Shown here: in pieces, positions 9,490-22,261 of the stretch | Numbering within the stretch: the first letter of the stretch is position 1 | Layout: the number at the start of each line of letters is the position of its first letter | Assembly (NCBI RefSeq): GCF_014170335.1 | Contig: NZ_LZZS01000026.1 | Span: 245,177 to 309,176 of the forward strand | Source: Achromobacter sp. UMC46 | GTDB taxonomy: Bacteria; Pseudomonadota; Gammaproteobacteria; Burkholderiales; Burkholderiaceae_B | Direction: 5' to 3' | DNA length: 64,000 nt | Translations under genes and position numbers: made by a program | Notes under the pieces: generated by a model | The model's database searches: none | What the model saw: the letters and a program-made list of their open reading frames with translations, nothing else | What the model was told of the DNA's origin: nothing

Positions 9490-10047
9490 TCAACCATCCA
9501 CCGGTTGCTCGGGCGTATCCAGCGTCAACTGATAGAACGACAGGTCAAGCCAGCGGCCGAACTTGAAGCCGGCTTCCTTGACCGTGCCCGCGTGCTTGAA
9601 GCCCAGCTTCTCGTGCAGGCGGATGCTGTTCTGGTTGGACGCGTCGATGCCGCCGACCAGCACGTGCACCTGGTTGGCGCGCGCGCGTTCGATCAGCACG
9701 CGCATCATGGCCTCGCCCAGCCCCCGCCCCCGGAACCGTCCGTCCACGTAGACCGAATGCTCCACCGAGTACTTGAACGCGGGCCAGGCGCGGAACGTGC
9801 CGTAGCTGGCGAACGCCATCAGTTCGCCGGCCTCGTTCTCGAACCCGACCACTGGAAAACCGCCCTGCTGCTTGGTCTGGAACCAGCCTTGCATCGCCTC
9901 GCGCGGCCGCGGCCGGTAGTCGTACAGCGCCGTGGACGTCGCGATGGCGTCGTTGAAGATGGCCAGAATCTGATCCGCATGGCGTTCATGCGTGCAGTCG
10001 ACCAGGGTGGCGCCGTCCGGCGCGAAGGTGTCAGCGGGCGTTTTCAT
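9490..10047 (-). CDS. GNAT acetyltransferase, phosphinothricin acetyltransferase-like
   Basis: A 185-residue GNAT enzyme. The acetyl-CoA loop is RGRGLGEAMM, preceded by the beta-strand HSVYVDGRFRG and followed by GGIDASNQNSIRLHEKLGF, a pattern typical of the Pat/Bar/MddA subgroup that acetylates phosphinothricin or methionine derivatives. Substrate specificity cannot be read from the sequence. The C-terminal GRWLDLSFYQLTL is also typical. Convergent with the VWA gene. Confidence 0.88.
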   Translation of the reverse strand: MKTPADTFAPDGATLVDCTHERHADQILAIFNDAIATSTALYDYRPRPREAMQGWFQTKQQGGFPVVGFENEAGELMAFASYGTFRAWPAFKYSVEHSVYVDGRFRGRGLGEAMMRVLIERARANQVHVLVGGIDASNQNSIRLHEKLGFKHAGTVKEAGFKFGRWLDLSFYQLTLDTPEQPVDG

Positions 10048-10072
10048 AGCCGAAAATTGTACTGGCCCGCCA

Positions 10073-10099
10073 TAAAAAAAACCGGCGAATTCGCCGGTT
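10073..10099 (-). terminator. Terminator of the gene at 10129
   Basis: A perfect palindrome, AACCGGCGAATTCGCCGGTT, followed on the minus strand by seven T. It lies between two minus-strand genes and ends transcription of the upstream one. Confidence 0.85.
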
Positions 10100-10128
10100 C
10101 AGTGCGTTGCTGCCGCTTCTGGCCACTC

Positions 10129-10506
10129 TCAGGCGGCGCGGCTCTCCACAGATCGGCGGGCGGCGGACGCGCCGCGCAAGCCCGGGCACTGGCGCCACGA
10201 CAGTTCGTCGGCGTCCATGTCCAGGTCGAACAGGTCATTGGCGGCCGGCCAGGGATGGCTGCGCGCCGCAGCGCCTTCCATTTCCAGCACATGTCCGGCG
10301 AACCCGCGGGGCGAACCGCCGCACTCCTCGAAATACCGTTGAGTGCTCAGGTCCACCACATAGGTGGTCATGTCGTGCGTCAATATGGCCACGAATTGGC
10401 CGTCATCACTGGCATAGGCGTACTGGAATTGCCCTTTGATCCCGTCGCCGCTCAAGGCGTTGCCGGTCAATTGGGACAAGGCACGCGTGACGATCTCGGT
10501 CAGCAT
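10129..10506 (-). CDS. Conserved hypothetical protein, 125 aa
   Basis: A small cytosolic protein with no recognised family. It begins MLTEIVTRALSQLTGN and contains a central block YAYASDDGQFVAILTHDMTTYVVDL that looks like a small beta-sheet domain. The start is set by a strong site, GGAGGA, seven bases before the ATG; the longer reading frame upstream is not supported. The C-terminus is basic and Ala-rich. Its own terminator follows, so it seems monocistronic. Confidence 0.65.
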   Translation of the reverse strand: MLTEIVTRALSQLTGNALSGDGIKGQFQYAYASDDGQFVAILTHDMTTYVVDLSTQRYFEECGGSPRGFAGHVLEMEGAAARSHPWPAANDLFDLDMDADELSWRQCPGLRGASAARRSVESRAA

Positions 10507-10754
10507 GGGTCGTTCCTCCGAAAAATGCGCCGGCAGGATGCCGGCAGCGAAGGCGCGAACGACAAGCACCGGCGCCGCGCTTGGGCGGCGTCTGGCGTTG
10601 GACGGGAAGCCGGTAGACGGCTGTCGCGCATCCCGTCGGCAACAGCTACTACGTGCTTCAAAGCTTACACCCGCACGCCGGCCTGCCTCAAATTTGCCTT
10701 GTGCACTAACGATGTTGCATTGCAGCACCCTATGGCGATGCGGCTTTCCAGCGC

Positions 10755-11354
10755 TTATGCGGCTGCAACCGGCATCCCGCCTGGCTCTGCGTCACCATTT
10801 TTTTGGTCGCGCCATTGCGCCTGCCCCATGCGGTAGAGCACGTGGCGGCGCAGCGGATGGCCTTCGGAAACAGCGGGATGGTCGAACAAATCGGCGTCCT
10901 CCCGCATGCCCAGGCGGGCCATCACGGCCCGCGACCGCAGATTGCCCACGGCGGTGAACGCCACGATCTCGGCCAGCCCCACCTGCTCGAACCCCACGCG
11001 CAGCGCGGCCAGGGCGGCCTCGCTGGCGTAGCCGCGCCCCCAGAACGGCCGGCCCAGGCGCCATCCGATCTCAACACCCGGGGCGAACGGCAGCACCGGC
11101 GGCATCGGCTTGATCCCCACGAACCCCACGAACGGCGCCACGCCGGGCGCCTCGACCGCCCAGAAGCCCCAGCCGTGCTCGTCGATGCCGGCCGCCAGCC
11201 TGCCGGCCAGCGCATCGCTTTCCGGCGCGGTCAGCGGCAGCAGGAACTCGGTGACGCGCGGGTCCGCGTTCATCTCGGCGAACGGCTTGCGGTCGTCCGC
11301 GCGCCACTGCCGCAGCACCAGGCGCGGCGTTTCGACTTCCAGGGATAAAGACAT
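10755..11354 (-). CDS. RimJ/RimL-type GNAT acetyltransferase
   Basis: A 199-residue GNAT enzyme with the RimJ/RimL N-terminal signature ETPRLVLRQWRADD. The acetyl-CoA binding segment is RPFWGRGYASEAALAALRVGFE, preceded by GVEIGWRL and followed by NLRSRAVMARLGM. These enzymes acetylate N-terminal amines of proteins or small molecules; the substrate here is unknown. The start at MSLSLEVETPRL is chosen by family alignment. Divergent from the M16 protease gene. Confidence 0.9.
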   Translation of the reverse strand: MSLSLEVETPRLVLRQWRADDRKPFAEMNADPRVTEFLLPLTAPESDALAGRLAAGIDEHGWGFWAVEAPGVAPFVGFVGIKPMPPVLPFAPGVEIGWRLGRPFWGRGYASEAALAALRVGFEQVGLAEIVAFTAVGNLRSRAVMARLGMREDADLFDHPAVSEGHPLRRHVLYRMGQAQWRDQKNGDAEPGGMPVAAA

Positions 11355-11463
11355 GTCGGATTTCCTTGCCGCGTGGCCGGCGGGCGCCGCCGGGATCAGC
11401 CCTTGAACCATTGCCAACGTATACACTCCAACGGATTCTGCCATGCCAAAGGAATTGTCTGCC

Positions 11464-14220
<2,757 letters not shown>

Positions 14221-14241
14221 CGCCCGCTTTCCGCCCATCCC

Positions 14242-14269
14242 GCCCCTGCCTCGGCAGGGGCTTTTTTTT
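14242..14269 (+). terminator. Terminator after M16 protease
   Basis: GCCCCTGCC/GGCAGGGGC stem with a TC loop, followed by eight T. A typical intrinsic terminator 21 bp after the stop. Confidence 0.92.
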
Positions 14270-14506
14270 GCATGATGAAATACCGCCTGCTTTGCTCCCC
14301 GGCCTTCGAATCGACAAAACCATGCCACTGACGGGGAGATATTTTCATAACGCCAGGATTACTCGGTTATTTGGAAAGATGTTTTCAAGGAATACGGGTT
14401 TATCCCAGGTGGGATAGCGCGCAGAATTCAGTCATCGGGAAACACAACGAACCACGACGGAGGGCCGCCGGATTCGGTCCCCACTTGAAACGATTGGAGG
14501 TCTACC

Positions 14507-14896
14507 ATGAAAACCCTAACCACCACCCTGCTGCTATCCCTGGCCCTGGTTGGCGTCGGCGCCCAAGCCGCTGGCGTAGAGCAAGGCAAGACCAGCGCCC
14601 AAGTCGCGACCGAGCTGCAACAAGCCAAGGCCAGCGGCCAATACACCTTCGGCGAGCTGGACTATCCGCCCGCCCTGCCGCAAGCCGCAAGCCTGAGCTC
14701 GCAAGACGTGCAAGCCCAGCTGCAACAAGCCAAGATCAGCGGCCAGTACACGTTCGGCGAACTGCAATACCCGCCCGTCGCCGCGGCGCCCGCCGCCGTC
14801 AAGACGCGCGCCGACGTCCAGCAAGAGCTGGCCCAAGCCAAGGCCAGCGGCCAATACACGTTCGGCGAACTTGACTACCCGCCGATCACCCGGTGA
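14507..14896 (+). CDS. DUF4148 secreted repeat protein
   Basis: A 129-residue protein with a signal peptide (1-22, ends AQAA) and three copies of a motif of about 18 residues, QQAKxSGQYTFGELxYPP, at about 38-55, 73-90 and 109-126. Copies are separated by Ala/Val-rich linkers starting with S(A/S)QDVQ-like segments. It belongs to DUF4148, widespread in Burkholderiales and of unknown function, probably periplasmic. Native members usually have one or two copies, so triplication is of interest. A site GGAGG lies upstream of the ATG. The 3' flank carries a separate DNA tandem repeat. Confidence 0.88.
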   Translation: MKTLTTTLLLSLALVGVGAQAAGVEQGKTSAQVATELQQAKASGQYTFGELDYPPALPQAASLSSQDVQAQLQQAKISGQYTFGELQYPPVAAAPAAVKTRADVQQELAQAKASGQYTFGELDYPPITR

Positions 14897-15001
14897 GCTG
14901 CTTGCTGTAGCCCGGCCGGCCTCAGGCGGCATCATGGCTTGGGGTCGGTTTTTTCCGGCACAGCGGCAACCGCAGTCGCAGTAGAAGTTGCAGTACCAGT
15001 A

Positions 15002-15134
15002 GTTGCTGTTGAAGTTCGAAGTTGCTGTTGAAGTTCGAAGTTGCTGTTGAAGTTCGAAGTTGCTGTTGAAGTTCGAAGTTGCTGTTGAAGTTCGAAGTTG
15101 CTGTTGAAGTTCGAAGTTGCTGTTGAAGTTCGAA
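15002..15134. repeat. Seven perfect 19-bp tandem repeats
   Basis: The unit GTTGCTGTTGAAGTTCGAA is repeated seven times without a mismatch (7 x 19 = 133 bp). Degenerate GAAGTTGCAGT-like units flank it from about 14980 to 15190. Its GC content is about 42 percent, well below the surroundings. The unit length is not a multiple of three, so each copy shifts frame; the minus strand stays open through all copies but codes only a low-complexity Asn/Ser/Gln/Thr string that I do not regard as a gene. It lies between the DUF4148 stop and the next plus-strand terminator. Confidence 0.97.
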
Positions 15135-15192
15135 GTCGAAACTGAAGTCGATGTAGAAGTTGCAGTTGCAGTAGAAATTGCAGTAGCAGTGA

Positions 15193-15220
15193 GGCCGCGG
15201 CGAAAAGCCGCGGCCTTTTT
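15193..15220 (+). terminator. Terminator downstream of repeat array
   Basis: GGCCGCGG/CCGCGGCC stem with loop CGAAAAG and five T. It is the first terminator-like structure after the DUF4148 gene, so the 19-bp array would lie in that transcript's 3' UTR. Confidence 0.85.
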
Positions 15221-15283
15221 CATTGCCGGCGGCCTTATTGGAGGCATTGCCTGCGGCGATTTCCACGCGGGTCAGCCTCAATG

Positions 15284-15325
15284 AAAACACCCCGCAAGCC
15301 GGGTGGCGATCCGGCTTGCGGGGTG
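15284..15325 (-). terminator. Terminator after dnaJ
   Basis: A 15-bp perfect stem, CACCCCGCAAGCCGG/CCGGCTTGCGGGGTG, with an 8-nt loop, followed by TTTTC on the minus strand. Confidence 0.88.
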
Positions 15326-15365
15326 CAGGGTCTTACCGTGGGCGGCCGAAACCGCCTGGCGTGCT

Positions 15366-16499
15366 TCAGCTGAAGAATTCCTTCACGCGGTCCGTCCACG
15401 ACTTGCTTTGCGGCGAGTGGCGGTCGCCCCCGTCGTTCAGCGACGTCTCGAACTGGCGCAAGATGCTCTTCTGGTCTTCGCTCAGGCGTACCGGCGTTTC
15501 CACGACGACGTGGCAGTACAGGTCGCCCGGATAGCTGCCCCGCACGCCGCGGATGCCCTTGCCGCGCAGGCGGAAGGTCTTGCCGGACTGCGTGCCTTCG
15601 GGAATCGAGATCTCGGCCTTGCCGCCCAACGTGGGCACCTGGAGCTCGCCGCCCAACGCCGCCGTCGTGAACGGGATGGTCAGCTCGCAGTGCAGGTCGT
15701 CGCCGTCGCGCTGGAAGATCTTGTGCTGCTTGATGTGGATTTCCACATACAAGTCGCCCGGAGGACCGCCGTTGATGCCCGGTTCGCCGTTGCCGCTGGA
15801 GCGGATGCGCATGCCGTCGTCGATGCCGGCCGGAATCTTGACCTGAAGGGTCTTGTTGCGGCGGATGCGTCCGACGCCGTCGCAGGACGGGCACGGATCG
15901 GTGATTTCCTTGCCGTTGCCGTGGCAGGTCGGGCAGGTCTGCTGCACGCTGAAGAAACCTTGCTGCATGCGCACGGCGCCCGAACCGCCGCAGGTGCGGC
16001 AGGTCTTGGGCGACGTGCCGACCTTGGCGCCGGAGCCGTGGCAGGTGTCGCAATTTTCCCAGCTGGGTACGCGGATTTCGGTGTCGAAACCGGCCGCAGC
16101 CTGTTCCAGCGTGATTTCCAGCGCGTACTTCAGGTCGGCCCCGCGGTACACCTGCGGGCCGCCGCCGCGACGGCCACCGCCGCCGGCGCCCCCGAAGATT
16201 TCACCAAAGATATCGCCGAAGGCGTCGGCGAAACCGCCGCCCATGCCCGCCCCGCCCATGCCGGCGGAGTTGGGGTCGACGCCCGCATGGCCATAGCGGT
16301 CATACGCGGCGCGCTTCTGTTCGTCACCCAGGACCTCGTAGGCTTCCTTGGCTTCCTTGAACTTCTCTTCGGCTTCTTTGCTGTCCGGATTGCGGTCCGG
16401 ATGGTACTTCATGGCCAGCTTTCGATAGGCCTTCTTGAGTTCGTCGTCCGCGGCGTTTTTCGCTACACCCAGGACTTCGTAATAGTCGCGTTTTGCCAT
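15366..16499 (-). CDS. dnaJ: Chaperone protein DnaJ
   Basis: A 377-residue type I Hsp40. The J domain has HPD in YHPDRNPDS (residues 32-34 region), followed by a Gly-rich linker ([13 protein letters not shown]). Four CxxCxGxG zinc-binding repeats follow ([32 protein letters not shown]), then the two substrate-binding barrels. It stimulates DnaK ATPase and delivers substrates. The start at [11 protein letters not shown] is the family start. It lies 109 bp downstream of dnaK; the gap holds a GC-rich hairpin (CGCCCGGTAG/CTACCGGGCG at about 16551-16587) without a T-tract, which may tune dnaJ relative to dnaK. Confidence 0.98.
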   Translation of the reverse strand: MAKRDYYEVLGVAKNAADDELKKAYRKLAMKYHPDRNPDSKEAEEKFKEAKEAYEVLGDEQKRAAYDRYGHAGVDPNSAGMGGAGMGGGFADAFGDIFGEIFGGAGGGGRRGGGPQVYRGADLKYALEITLEQAAAGFDTEIRVPSWENCDTCHGSGAKVGTSPKTCRTCGGSGAVRMQQGFFSVQQTCPTCHGNGKEITDPCPSCDGVGRIRRNKTLQVKIPAGIDDGMRIRSSGNGEPGINGGPPGDLYVEIHIKQHKIFQRDGDDLHCELTIPFTTAALGGELQVPTLGGKAEISIPEGTQSGKTFRLRGKGIRGVRGSYPGDLYCHVVVETPVRLSEDQKSILRQFETSLNDGGDRHSPQSKSWTDRVKEFFS

Positions 16500-16608
16500 G
16501 ATCCGTGGGCTCAAAAACGAGCCGTCTTTTCAGTGCTACAGAATGAGTTCGCCCGGTAGGCGGATTTCTCCGGCTACCGGGCGGCAGAGGCTGGTCAGCG
16601 CCCGGCCA

Positions 16609-18534
<1,926 letters not shown>

Positions 18535-18590
18535 GGTGGGTACCTTGAATTAAATCTATGAAAATAGAGGGAAACTTCTTGTCCCCACAT

Positions 18591-18619
18591 AACTGGGGCT
18601 ACTCGCAGGGTTTTTCAAG
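18591..18619 (-). promoter_or_regulatory. Sigma-32 promoter of dnaK
   Basis: On the minus strand CTTGAAA (-35), a 14-bp spacer and CCCCAGTT (-10) closely match the heat-shock consensus CTTGAAA-N13..15-CCCCATNT. The -35 overlaps the stop codon of the upstream thioredoxin-like gene. It is about 57 bp from the dnaK ATG. The -10 is also part of a small palindrome, CCCCAGTTATGTGGGG. Confidence 0.85.
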
Positions 18620-19019
18620 ACGCCTGGCCGGAATTTTCCGTACCCGGGTCCTGCAACCGCTGGATCGCCGCCGTGAATTGGGGCAATCCGGGCCAGCCGG
18701 TAATGCGCCCGAGCCGTTTTCCGGCCCGGAACAGCACAAAAGTGGGGACACCATGCAGGGAAAAGCGGCGGCCCAAGGGCTCGTCGGCATAGACGTCGGC
18801 CTCGAACCAGGTCAGGCCCAGGCCCAGCAACGTCTCTTGGTGCAGCAACGCCGCCTGCTTGAAAAGATTGCAGTTGTAGCAATCCTGGCCCCACAGGAAC
18901 ACGCAACGCAGATCCCGCCCCGGCGCCTGGACCACGGCCGCGTCGAATCCGGCGGAGTCGACATGATTCATGCCGAACACCTGAAAGACCTGAGCCGGAT
19001 CGAAGCGGGGGGCGGTCAT
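18615..19019 (-). CDS. Thioredoxin-like protein in the heat-shock cluster
   Basis: A 134-residue cytosolic thioredoxin-fold protein. The redox motif is CYNC in LWGQDCYNCNLF, and the cis-proline loop is GVPTFVLF. There is no signal peptide. The CYNC active site differs from the CGPC of TrxA and suggests a different redox potential or a specialised partner. It starts 17 bp after the grpE stop and ends inside the dnaK promoter, so it is probably co-transcribed with grpE and heat-inducible. The position suggests a role in thiol repair during heat or oxidative stress (inference). Confidence 0.85.
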   Translation of the reverse strand: MTAPRFDPAQVFQVFGMNHVDSAGFDAAVVQAPGRDLRCVFLWGQDCYNCNLFKQAALLHQETLLGLGLTWFEADVYADEPLGRRFSLHGVPTFVLFRAGKRLGRITGWPGLPQFTAAIQRLQDPGTENSGQAS

Positions 19020-19036
19020 GGCGCGCGGAGCCGCAA

Positions 19037-19594
19037 TCAGCCTTGGCCCGCCGACACCACCACCAGCGCCGGACGCAGGGTCCGGTCGGCAATGGCGTAG
19101 CCCTTCTGCAGCAACTGCAGCACGGTGTTGGCCGGCTGCGCGTTGGGAATCGAGGAAATGGCTTGATGCAGGTGCGGATCGAACTTGTCGCCCTGAGCCG
19201 GCGCGATTTCCTTGAGCAGATTGCGCTCGAAACCCGCGGTCAGTTGCTTCAAGGTGACTTCAACGCCTTCACGCAGCGTTTCAACGGTCTGGTCGGGCTG
19301 GGCCAACGCGGCTTCCAGGCTGTCCTTGACCGGAACCAGGCTTTCGGCGAACGACTCGATGCCGAATTTGCGCGCCTTGGACACTTCTTCCTGGGCGCGG
19401 CGGCGCACGTTCTCGGCTTCGGCCTGCACACGCAGAAGCTGGTCGTGCTGCTCATTGACGGTGGCCTGGGCGGCGTCCAACTGGGCGCGCAACTCGTTCA
19501 GCTCGGCCTGCGCGGCGTCCTGAGCGGCGGGGGCCGCATCGGCGTTCTGGCCGACTTCGGGCGTCTGATCTACAGGCTCGTGGGGTGCCGTCAT
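19037..19594 (-). CDS. grpE: Nucleotide exchange factor GrpE
   Basis: A 185-residue protein that releases ADP from DnaK. The N-terminal 40 residues are disordered and rich in Ala, Asp and Glu, followed by a long coiled coil ([18 protein letters not shown]) and the C-terminal beta domain ([37 protein letters not shown]). The start ATG is chosen because GGAGG lies eight bases upstream. A consensus sigma-32 promoter is visible upstream. Confidence 0.97.
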   Translation of the reverse strand: MTAPHEPVDQTPEVGQNADAAPAAQDAAQAELNELRAQLDAAQATVNEQHDQLLRVQAEAENVRRRAQEEVSKARKFGIESFAESLVPVKDSLEAALAQPDQTVETLREGVEVTLKQLTAGFERNLLKEIAPAQGDKFDPHLHQAISSIPNAQPANTVLQLLQKGYAIADRTLRPALVVVSAGQG

Positions 19595-19630
19595 GGGGAA
19601 TCCTCCAAAAAGAATGGCTTTCGCAGACAT

Positions 19631-19658
19631 GAATGGGGGCCAATACCCCTATTTCAAG
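19631..19658 (-). promoter_or_regulatory. Sigma-32 promoter of grpE
   Basis: On the minus strand CTTGAAA, a 13-bp spacer and CCCCATTC match the heat-shock consensus almost perfectly, about 37 bp upstream of the grpE ATG. A GC-rich hairpin (CCGCCCGG/CCGGGCGG) just upstream, at about 19690-19710, may end the hrcA-hemH-small gene transcript. Confidence 0.88.
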
Positions 19659-19717
19659 CCCGGGAAAGCGAAATATTCCCTGACGGCGCCCGCCCGGGAA
19701 CCGGGCGGAGCGACCGC

Positions 19718-19954
19718 TTACTTCTTGTGGGGCTGCGCGGGTGCGACCGGGTCGCTGGCCGGAAAGCTCTCTTTCAATGCGCGGTCGACCCGCGCATCTT
19801 CTTCATCCGGCTCGGACCGGATCGCGATCGGGTCGCTGGCGGGAAAGGTCTCGGCCAGCGCTTCGTCCAGATCGTGCTCGAGCTGGTCTTCGTCGACCGG
19901 GGTGGCAACCGTCCCCTTTTTCACGACTTTGCCGCTCTTGGGATCATGCTGCAT
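19718..19954 (-). CDS. Small acidic protein with duplicated FPASDP motif
   Basis: A 78-residue hydrophilic protein, Asp/Glu-rich, with two copies of a short motif: ETFPASDPIAI at about 36-46 and ESFPASDPVAP at about 63-73. I recognise FPASDP small proteins as common but uncharacterised in proteobacteria. Each motif is preceded by LDEALA or VDRALK, so the unit is about 27 residues. The ATG overlaps the 3' end of hemH by 11 bp, showing translational coupling. Function unknown. Confidence 0.75.
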   Translation of the reverse strand: MQHDPKSGKVVKKGTVATPVDEDQLEHDLDEALAETFPASDPIAIRSEPDEEDARVDRALKESFPASDPVAPAQPHKK

Positions 19955-21068
19955 GCGCCTTCTCCTTCAAGTCCGTGGTGGCCTGGGATGTCAGCGGCCA
20001 GCCCTGCAAGTTCCGTTCCACCATGCCCGCCAGGCCGGCGATCCATGCGGGATCGTCGTTCAATGCGGGGATGTAGCGGAATTGCTTGCCGCCTGCCCCG
20101 ACAAACGCGTCGCGGCATTCCAGGCTGATCTCTTCCAGGGTTTCCAGACAGTCTGCCACAAATCCCGGACACACCACATCCACCTCCGTCACCCCCGAGG
20201 CCGCCAGCGCCTTGAGCGTGGGCTCGGTGTAGGGCTCCAGCCAGCGGGCGGTGCCGAAGCGGCTTTGGAAGGTCACTTCGATCTGCTCGCGCGGCAAGGA
20301 AAGGCGTTGCGACAACAGGCGCGCGGATTCCATGCAATCGCGGTAATACGGGTCGCCCAGTTCAATCGAATAGCGCGGCAGCCCGTGAAAGCTCATCACC
20401 AGCTTCTGCGGCTTGCCGTTTTCGCGCCAATAGGATTCGATGCGCGCGGCCAGCGGATCCAGCCAGGCCGGATCCTCGTGGAAACGCTTGGTGAAACGCA
20501 GTTCGGGCTGGTCGCGCAGCCGCCCGGCGTGCCGGGTCACCGCGTCGACGACGGTGGCCGTCGTGCTGGCGGCGTACTGCGGATACAGCGGCACCGTCAG
20601 GATACGCTCGCAGCCCGCGGCACGCAGGCGCGTGATCGCATCGGGAATCGACGGGTTGCCGTAGCGCATGCCCAATTCCACCACGGCATCGATGCCCGCC
20701 GCATGCAGCGCCGCGCGCACGCCATCCGCCTGGCGCTGGCTGTAGACCATCAGAGGCGAGCCCTCTTTCAACCACACGCCTGCGTAGCGCGGCGCCAGCT
20801 TCTTGGGGCGCATCGTCAGCACCAGCCCGTGCAGGATGGGTTTCCACAGGTAGCGGGGGATTTCGATCACGCGGGGGTCGGACAGGAATTCGCCCAGGTA
20901 CTTCTTGATGCCCGCCTTGTCCGGCGTGTCCGGCGTGCCCAGGTTCACCAGCAGCACGCCAACCTTGCCCGGCATGCGCGGCGGCGGGTCTTCGTTGAAG
21001 GGATCGTCCTGCTCGGTTTCCGGCAGATAGCGTTCAGGCCACAGGTACTTGAACAAGCGAAGAAACAC
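19944..21068 (-). CDS. hemH: Ferrochelatase
   Basis: A 374-residue enzyme that inserts Fe2+ into protoporphyrin IX, the last step of haem synthesis. Seen are GVLLVNLGTPDTP, YAGVWLKEGSPLMVYSQRQ, the catalytic histidine in MSFHGLPRYSIELGDPY and the C-terminal VVCPGFVADCLETLEEI. An N-terminal extension of about 35 residues precedes the core. GTG start with GGGGAG five bases upstream. It sits between hrcA and grpE, linking haem supply to the heat-shock locus, an arrangement I recall from related genomes. Confidence 0.97.
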   Translation of the reverse strand: MFLRLFKYLWPERYLPETEQDDPFNEDPPPRMPGKVGVLLVNLGTPDTPDKAGIKKYLGEFLSDPRVIEIPRYLWKPILHGLVLTMRPKKLAPRYAGVWLKEGSPLMVYSQRQADGVRAALHAAGIDAVVELGMRYGNPSIPDAITRLRAAGCERILTVPLYPQYAASTTATVVDAVTRHAGRLRDQPELRFTKRFHEDPAWLDPLAARIESYWRENGKPQKLVMSFHGLPRYSIELGDPYYRDCMESARLLSQRLSLPREQIEVTFQSRFGTARWLEPYTEPTLKALAASGVTEVDVVCPGFVADCLETLEEISLECRDAFVGAGGKQFRYIPALNDDPAWIAGLAGMVERNLQGWPLTSQATTDLKEKAHAA

Positions 21069-21113
21069 GAAGACTCCCCTTCCTCCGCAAGGAGGATGTA
21101 GCTTTGAATGGAA

Positions 21114-22118
21114 CTACTGGTTGTGGCTGAGTGCGTTGGACAACAAGCGCGCCGTGATGTCCACGATGGGAATGACGCGTTCGTATGCCATGCGGGTGGG
21201 ACCGATCACGCCCAGCGTGCCCACCACCTTGCCGTCCACGCCGTAAGGCGCGGTAATGACCGAGACTTCTTCCATCGGCACCAGCTGCGAGTCGCCGCCG
21301 ATGTAGATCTGCACGCCCTGCGCGCGGCTGGACACGTCCAGCAGCTGCAGCAGGTCGGTCTTCTTTTCGAACAGCGAGAACATCTTGCGCAGCCGGTCCA
21401 TGTCGGAAGCGATATCCGTCACGTCCAGCAGCTTGCGTTCGCCCGAGATGATCATGGCGTCGCCGTCTTCGGCCGCTTCCGCGCTGGCTTCCACCGCCGC
21501 CTGCATCAGGCGCGAGATATCTTCGCGCAGTTGGGCGAGTTCGGTGGACAGGGTCTGGCGCACCGCGTTGAAGGACTTGCCGGCAAAATGCATGTTGAAG
21601 AAATTGCCGGCTTCCAGCAATTCGGCTTCGACATAATCGCGCTGCACGAACAGGATCCGGTTCTGGACGTCGCCGTCGGGCGTGACGATGATCAAGAGGA
21701 CCCGCTTGTCGGACAGCCGGATGAATTCGATCTGGCGGAATACCTGGGCGCGCTTGGGGGTCAGCACCACCCCGGCGAACTGCGTCAGGTTCGACAGCAG
21801 CGCGGCTGCGGCATTGACGGCGCGGGTGGGTTCGGCGGCCGACAGCATTTCGCCCATGTTGTGCGGTTGCAGCTGGTAGGACTGCACGGCCAGCAGCGAA
21901 TCGACGAACATGCGGTAGCCCCGCGGCGTGGGGACACGGCCGGCGGAGGTATGCGGGCTATGGATCAGCCCCAGCTCTTCCAGGTCCGCCATGACATTGC
22001 GGATCGTGGCCGGGGACAAGTCGAAGACTTTCGATAGCGTCCGCGAGCCGACGGGCTGCCCATCGGCGATGTAGCGTTCTATCAACGCTTTCAGTAGTGC
22101 GCGTGCGCGGTCATCCAT
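21114..22118 (-). CDS. hrcA: Heat-inducible transcription repressor HrcA
   Basis: A 334-residue winged-helix repressor that binds CIRCE operators and whose activity depends on GroEL. The N-terminal HTH reads [34 protein letters not shown], followed by [18 protein letters not shown], and the inserted dimerisation and GAF-like domains follow. The start at [16 protein letters not shown] is the family start. I see no CIRCE element (TTAGCACTC-N9-GAGTGCTAA) in this window, so its target is probably groESL elsewhere. hemH follows after 45 bp. Confidence 0.96.
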   Translation of the reverse strand: MDDRARALLKALIERYIADGQPVGSRTLSKVFDLSPATIRNVMADLEELGLIHSPHTSAGRVPTPRGYRMFVDSLLAVQSYQLQPHNMGEMLSAAEPTRAVNAAAALLSNLTQFAGVVLTPKRAQVFRQIEFIRLSDKRVLLIIVTPDGDVQNRILFVQRDYVEAELLEAGNFFNMHFAGKSFNAVRQTLSTELAQLREDISRLMQAAVEASAEAAEDGDAMIISGERKLLDVTDIASDMDRLRKMFSLFEKKTDLLQLLDVSSRAQGVQIYIGGDSQLVPMEEVSVITAPYGVDGKVVGTLGVIGPTRMAYERVIPIVDITARLLSNALSHNQ

Positions 22119-22186
22119 AACAGGTATTTTAGGGAATCTTTTCCAATTAAGGCGATTTTTGTCCTGCACGCGGATATGCGGCCCCA

Positions 22187-22192
22187 TATAAT
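22187..22192 (+). promoter_or_regulatory. Candidate -10 of nadK promoter
   Basis: TATAAT preceded by CCCCA, 70 bp upstream of the nadK ATG. No good -35 is visible at 16-18 bp, so this is a partial match. The same 140-bp divergent region must also hold the hrcA promoter. Confidence 0.4.
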
Positions 22193-22261
22193 CGCCAAAT
22201 CAGCCCTCCCTTGGCGGGATTCGGCTTTCTGGCTTTGCCCTTTTTCGATAAGCACGCATCC

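Noticed and set aside
14922..15290. Minus-strand ORFs across the 19-bp repeat (Asn/Ser/Gln/Thr repeat proteins)
   Set aside because: The unit of 19 bp is not a multiple of three, so every reading frame passes through the array as low-complexity sequence. No ribosome site or homology is visible and the ORFs overlap two terminators.
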